A DNA stretch of 5,201 nt from positions 1 through 5,201 of the forward strand of contig DPCK01000005.1 of assembly GCA_003516285.1 (NCBI GenBank). The letters are read 5' to 3'. The position numbers and the translations under genes were made by a program. Of this stretch, positions 5,042 to 5,201 are shown piece after piece; the first letter of the stretch is position 1, and every line of letters begins with the position of its first letter. The notes below the pieces were generated by a model that saw only the letters and a program-made list of their open reading frames with translations, did no database searches and was not told where the DNA came from. Source of the stretch: Lutibacter sp. GTDB lineage: Bacteria; Bacteroidota; Bacteroidia; Flavobacteriales; Flavobacteriaceae.

Positions 5042-5201
5042 ATGGAAAGTTCAATTATTTTAACAAACGAGCAAATTCAAAATAAAACACGTCGAATTGC
5101 CTATCAGATCTACGAAGTAAATTTCAATGAAAAAGAAATTATTATTGCCGGGATTGCCGGGAATGGTTTTTTGTTTGCCAAGAAAATTGAAGAAGTTTTA
5201 T
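5042..5201 (+). CDS. Phosphoribosyltransferase-family protein (5' part of gene)
   Basis: The first 53 codons are visible before the window ends. The ATG is 4 bp after the methyltransferase stop codon, in an A-rich leader. The visible N-terminus has the TNEQIQNKTRRIAYQIYE helix followed by the strand and loop IIIAGIAGNGFLFAKKI (33-49), which fits the first core strand and the pyrophosphate-binding loop of type I phosphoribosyltransferases, as in PyrR- and hypoxanthine-phosphoribosyltransferase-like proteins. The diagnostic PRPP-binding motif (acidic pair followed by a TGxT-like loop) would lie beyond the window. Such proteins of roughly 165 residues are common in Flavobacteriaceae; the role may be nucleotide salvage or pyr regulation, but the base specificity is unknown. 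Confidence 0.72.
   Translation, partial: MESSIILTNEQIQNKTRRIAYQIYEVNFNEKEIIIAGIAGNGFLFAKKIEEVL

Overview
The window looks like chromosomal DNA from a member of the Bacteroidota, most likely Flavobacteriaceae. The evidence is AT-rich sequence, start codons in A/T-rich leaders with no Shine-Dalgarno motif, a -7 element of the Bacteroidota type (TAnnTTTG), a stand-alone transketolase C-terminal subunit, small PorT-like outer-membrane barrels, and a lipoprotein whose Cys is followed by KKDDD, which resembles the surface-export signal of this phylum. Nothing points to a mobile element, CRISPR array, phage or rRNA/tRNA gene.

Layout: (1) 1-431, plus strand: the 3' end of a transketolase C-terminal subunit gene. 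(2) 432-699: non-coding, with an imperfect stem-loop and a possible promoter. (3) 700-1326 and 1496-2230, plus strand: two tandem, divergent paralogues of a small outer-membrane beta-barrel protein, each followed by a strong hairpin terminator (1370-1398 and 2229-2262). The second hairpin sits between convergent genes and probably works in both directions. (4) 2284-3108, minus strand: an FKBP-type peptidyl-prolyl isomerase lipoprotein with an acidic C-terminal tail of DxDxDG calcium-binding repeats. (5) 3187 to the end, plus strand: a probable operon of four genes. These are an Hsp15-like S4 RNA-binding protein, an atypical short-chain dehydrogenase overlapping it by 11 bp, a TPMT-family SAM-dependent methyltransferase starting with TTG, and, 4 bp later, the 5' end of a phosphoribosyltransferase-family gene cut by the window edge.

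The left half is mostly envelope biology (two barrels and a probable surface foldase). The right half is a cytoplasmic housekeeping/accessory operon with no obvious shared pathway. The window is largely ordinary. The points most worth a second look are the SDR lacking the canonical Tyr/Lys, the unusual basic C-terminal tail of the second barrel, the FKBP plus calcium-repeat lipoprotein, and the short purine-rich spacer before the methyltransferase gene. I see no convincing undescribed system.
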